Below, piece after piece: positions 63,737 to 64,000 of a DNA stretch of 64,000 nucleotides. The notes beneath the pieces were generated by a model. The model made no database searches, was not told the DNA's origin, and was given only the letters and a program-made list of their open reading frames with translations. The DNA is taken from the NCBI GenBank assembly GCA_903939115.1, contig CAJAFV010000065.1:1-64000 (forward strand), read 5' to 3'. The stretch comes from an uncultured Geobacteraceae bacterium (GTDB taxonomy: Bacteria; Desulfobacterota; Desulfuromonadia; Geobacterales; Pseudopelobacteraceae). The position numbers and the translations under genes were made by a program. How positions within the stretch are numbered: the first letter of the stretch is position 1; each line of letters begins with the position of its first letter.

Positions 63737-64000
63737 CTAGGCGACAGCGTAGCGCTTCATCTCTTCATCGTACCTGACCAATCCCTGACGCGCCGAGCTG
63801 TTGAGATGCCGTGAAACTTCGGCCGGTTGTATCTGTAAAAAATCTGATATTTCCCTGGTCGAAAGTGGATTCTGCTCAAGGAGCGTCGTGATCTGGCTTA
63901 TGGCAAGCTTCTCACCGACCAGTTCACGGATCAGGCTGTTCACCTCTTCGCTACCGAAGTAAGTATCGTACTCCTCTTCAGTTTTAAAGCGCACTCTCAG
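63737..64000 (-). CDS. Partial gene: C-terminal winged-helix domain protein
   Basis: An open frame that runs off the window end and stops at 63737. The visible 88 residues contain an acidic helix (TEEEYDTYFGSEEVNSLIREL) and a winged helix (ISQITTLLEQNPLSTREISDFLQIQPAEVSRHLNSSARQGLVRYDEEMKRYAV), as in small ArsR-like or fused HTH domains. A GTG at 63994 could start a short protein, but nothing rules out a longer one upstream. It is in the same direction as the NuoE-type gene, 203 bp before it, with the REP element between. Confidence 0.55.
   Translation of the reverse strand: MRVRFKTEEEYDTYFGSEEVNSLIRELVGEKLAISQITTLLEQNPLSTREISDFLQIQPAEVSRHLNSSARQGLVRYDEEMKRYAVA

Overview
The window looks like a chromosomal segment of a Geobacter/Pelobacter-type deltaproteobacterium (Geobacteraceae). 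The reasons are a fused nifEN gene, a nif regulon with sigma-54 promoters plus terminator leaders and an ANTAR antiterminator instead of a visible NifA, a T-box in front of leuA, and a gene group (metallohydrolase, large unknown protein, GAF/sigma-54 activator) that I associate with this lineage. No rRNA, tRNA, CRISPR array or complete insertion sequence was seen.

Layout. 1-2.0 kb: a radC gene cut at its metal-binding motif by what looks like the end of an integrated element, then a DUF1016 nuclease-like gene. 2.1-7.7 kb: uppP, a DUF47/Pit phosphate pair, gmd, gamma-carbonic anhydrase and an Nramp transporter. 7.8-13.8 kb: MBL hydrolase, a 612-residue unknown protein, flgM behind a sigma-28-type promoter, and a sigma-54 activator. 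13.9-18.2 kb (minus strand): leuA with a leucine-type T-box, peroxiredoxin, cardiolipin synthase, Rieske protein. 18.4-22.1 kb: a sigma-54-driven porin-glnK-amtB-histidine kinase operon. 22.2-27.2 kb (minus): nifEN-nifX-ferredoxin-nifX-like-draT. 27.4-40.9 kb: a binding protein plus GGDEF/EAL protein, a KimA-like permease and kdpABCDE. 41-47.3 kb (minus): nifHDK and modBC. 47.7-54.4 kb: a zinc-ribbon protein, cowN, a nifV operon carrying four extra genes (one macro-domain-like, one glutamine amidotransferase), nifB plus an acetyltransferase, and draG. 54.4-59.7 kb (minus): circularly permuted ATP-grasp, alpha-E, transglutaminase and two aspartoacylase-like genes. 59.8-60.4 kb: the ANTAR regulator with its own sigma-54 promoter. 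60.5-63.5 kb: a NuoE/NuoF/HoxU-type diaphorase.

How the parts work together. Six near-perfect sigma-54 promoters mark the nitrogen regulon: porin-glnK-amtB-kinase, nifEN, nifH, nifV, nifB and the ANTAR gene. Four of these (nifH, nifEN, nifV, nifB) are followed by a 12-nt element GGCAAYGRCGCC. It can fold as a hairpin with a hexaloop having A at position 1 and G at position 4, and its 3' part is also the 5' arm of an intrinsic terminator. This is the architecture expected for ANTAR-mediated antitermination and matches the GnfK/GnfR scheme described for Geobacter sulfurreducens. In nifB and nifV the predicted transcript start lies so close to this hairpin that the usual upstream partner hairpin cannot fit. 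Nitrogenase is also controlled after translation (DraT/DraG) and protected from CO (CowN). The nifV and nifB operons carry linked genes of unknown role that should be co-regulated with nitrogen fixation.
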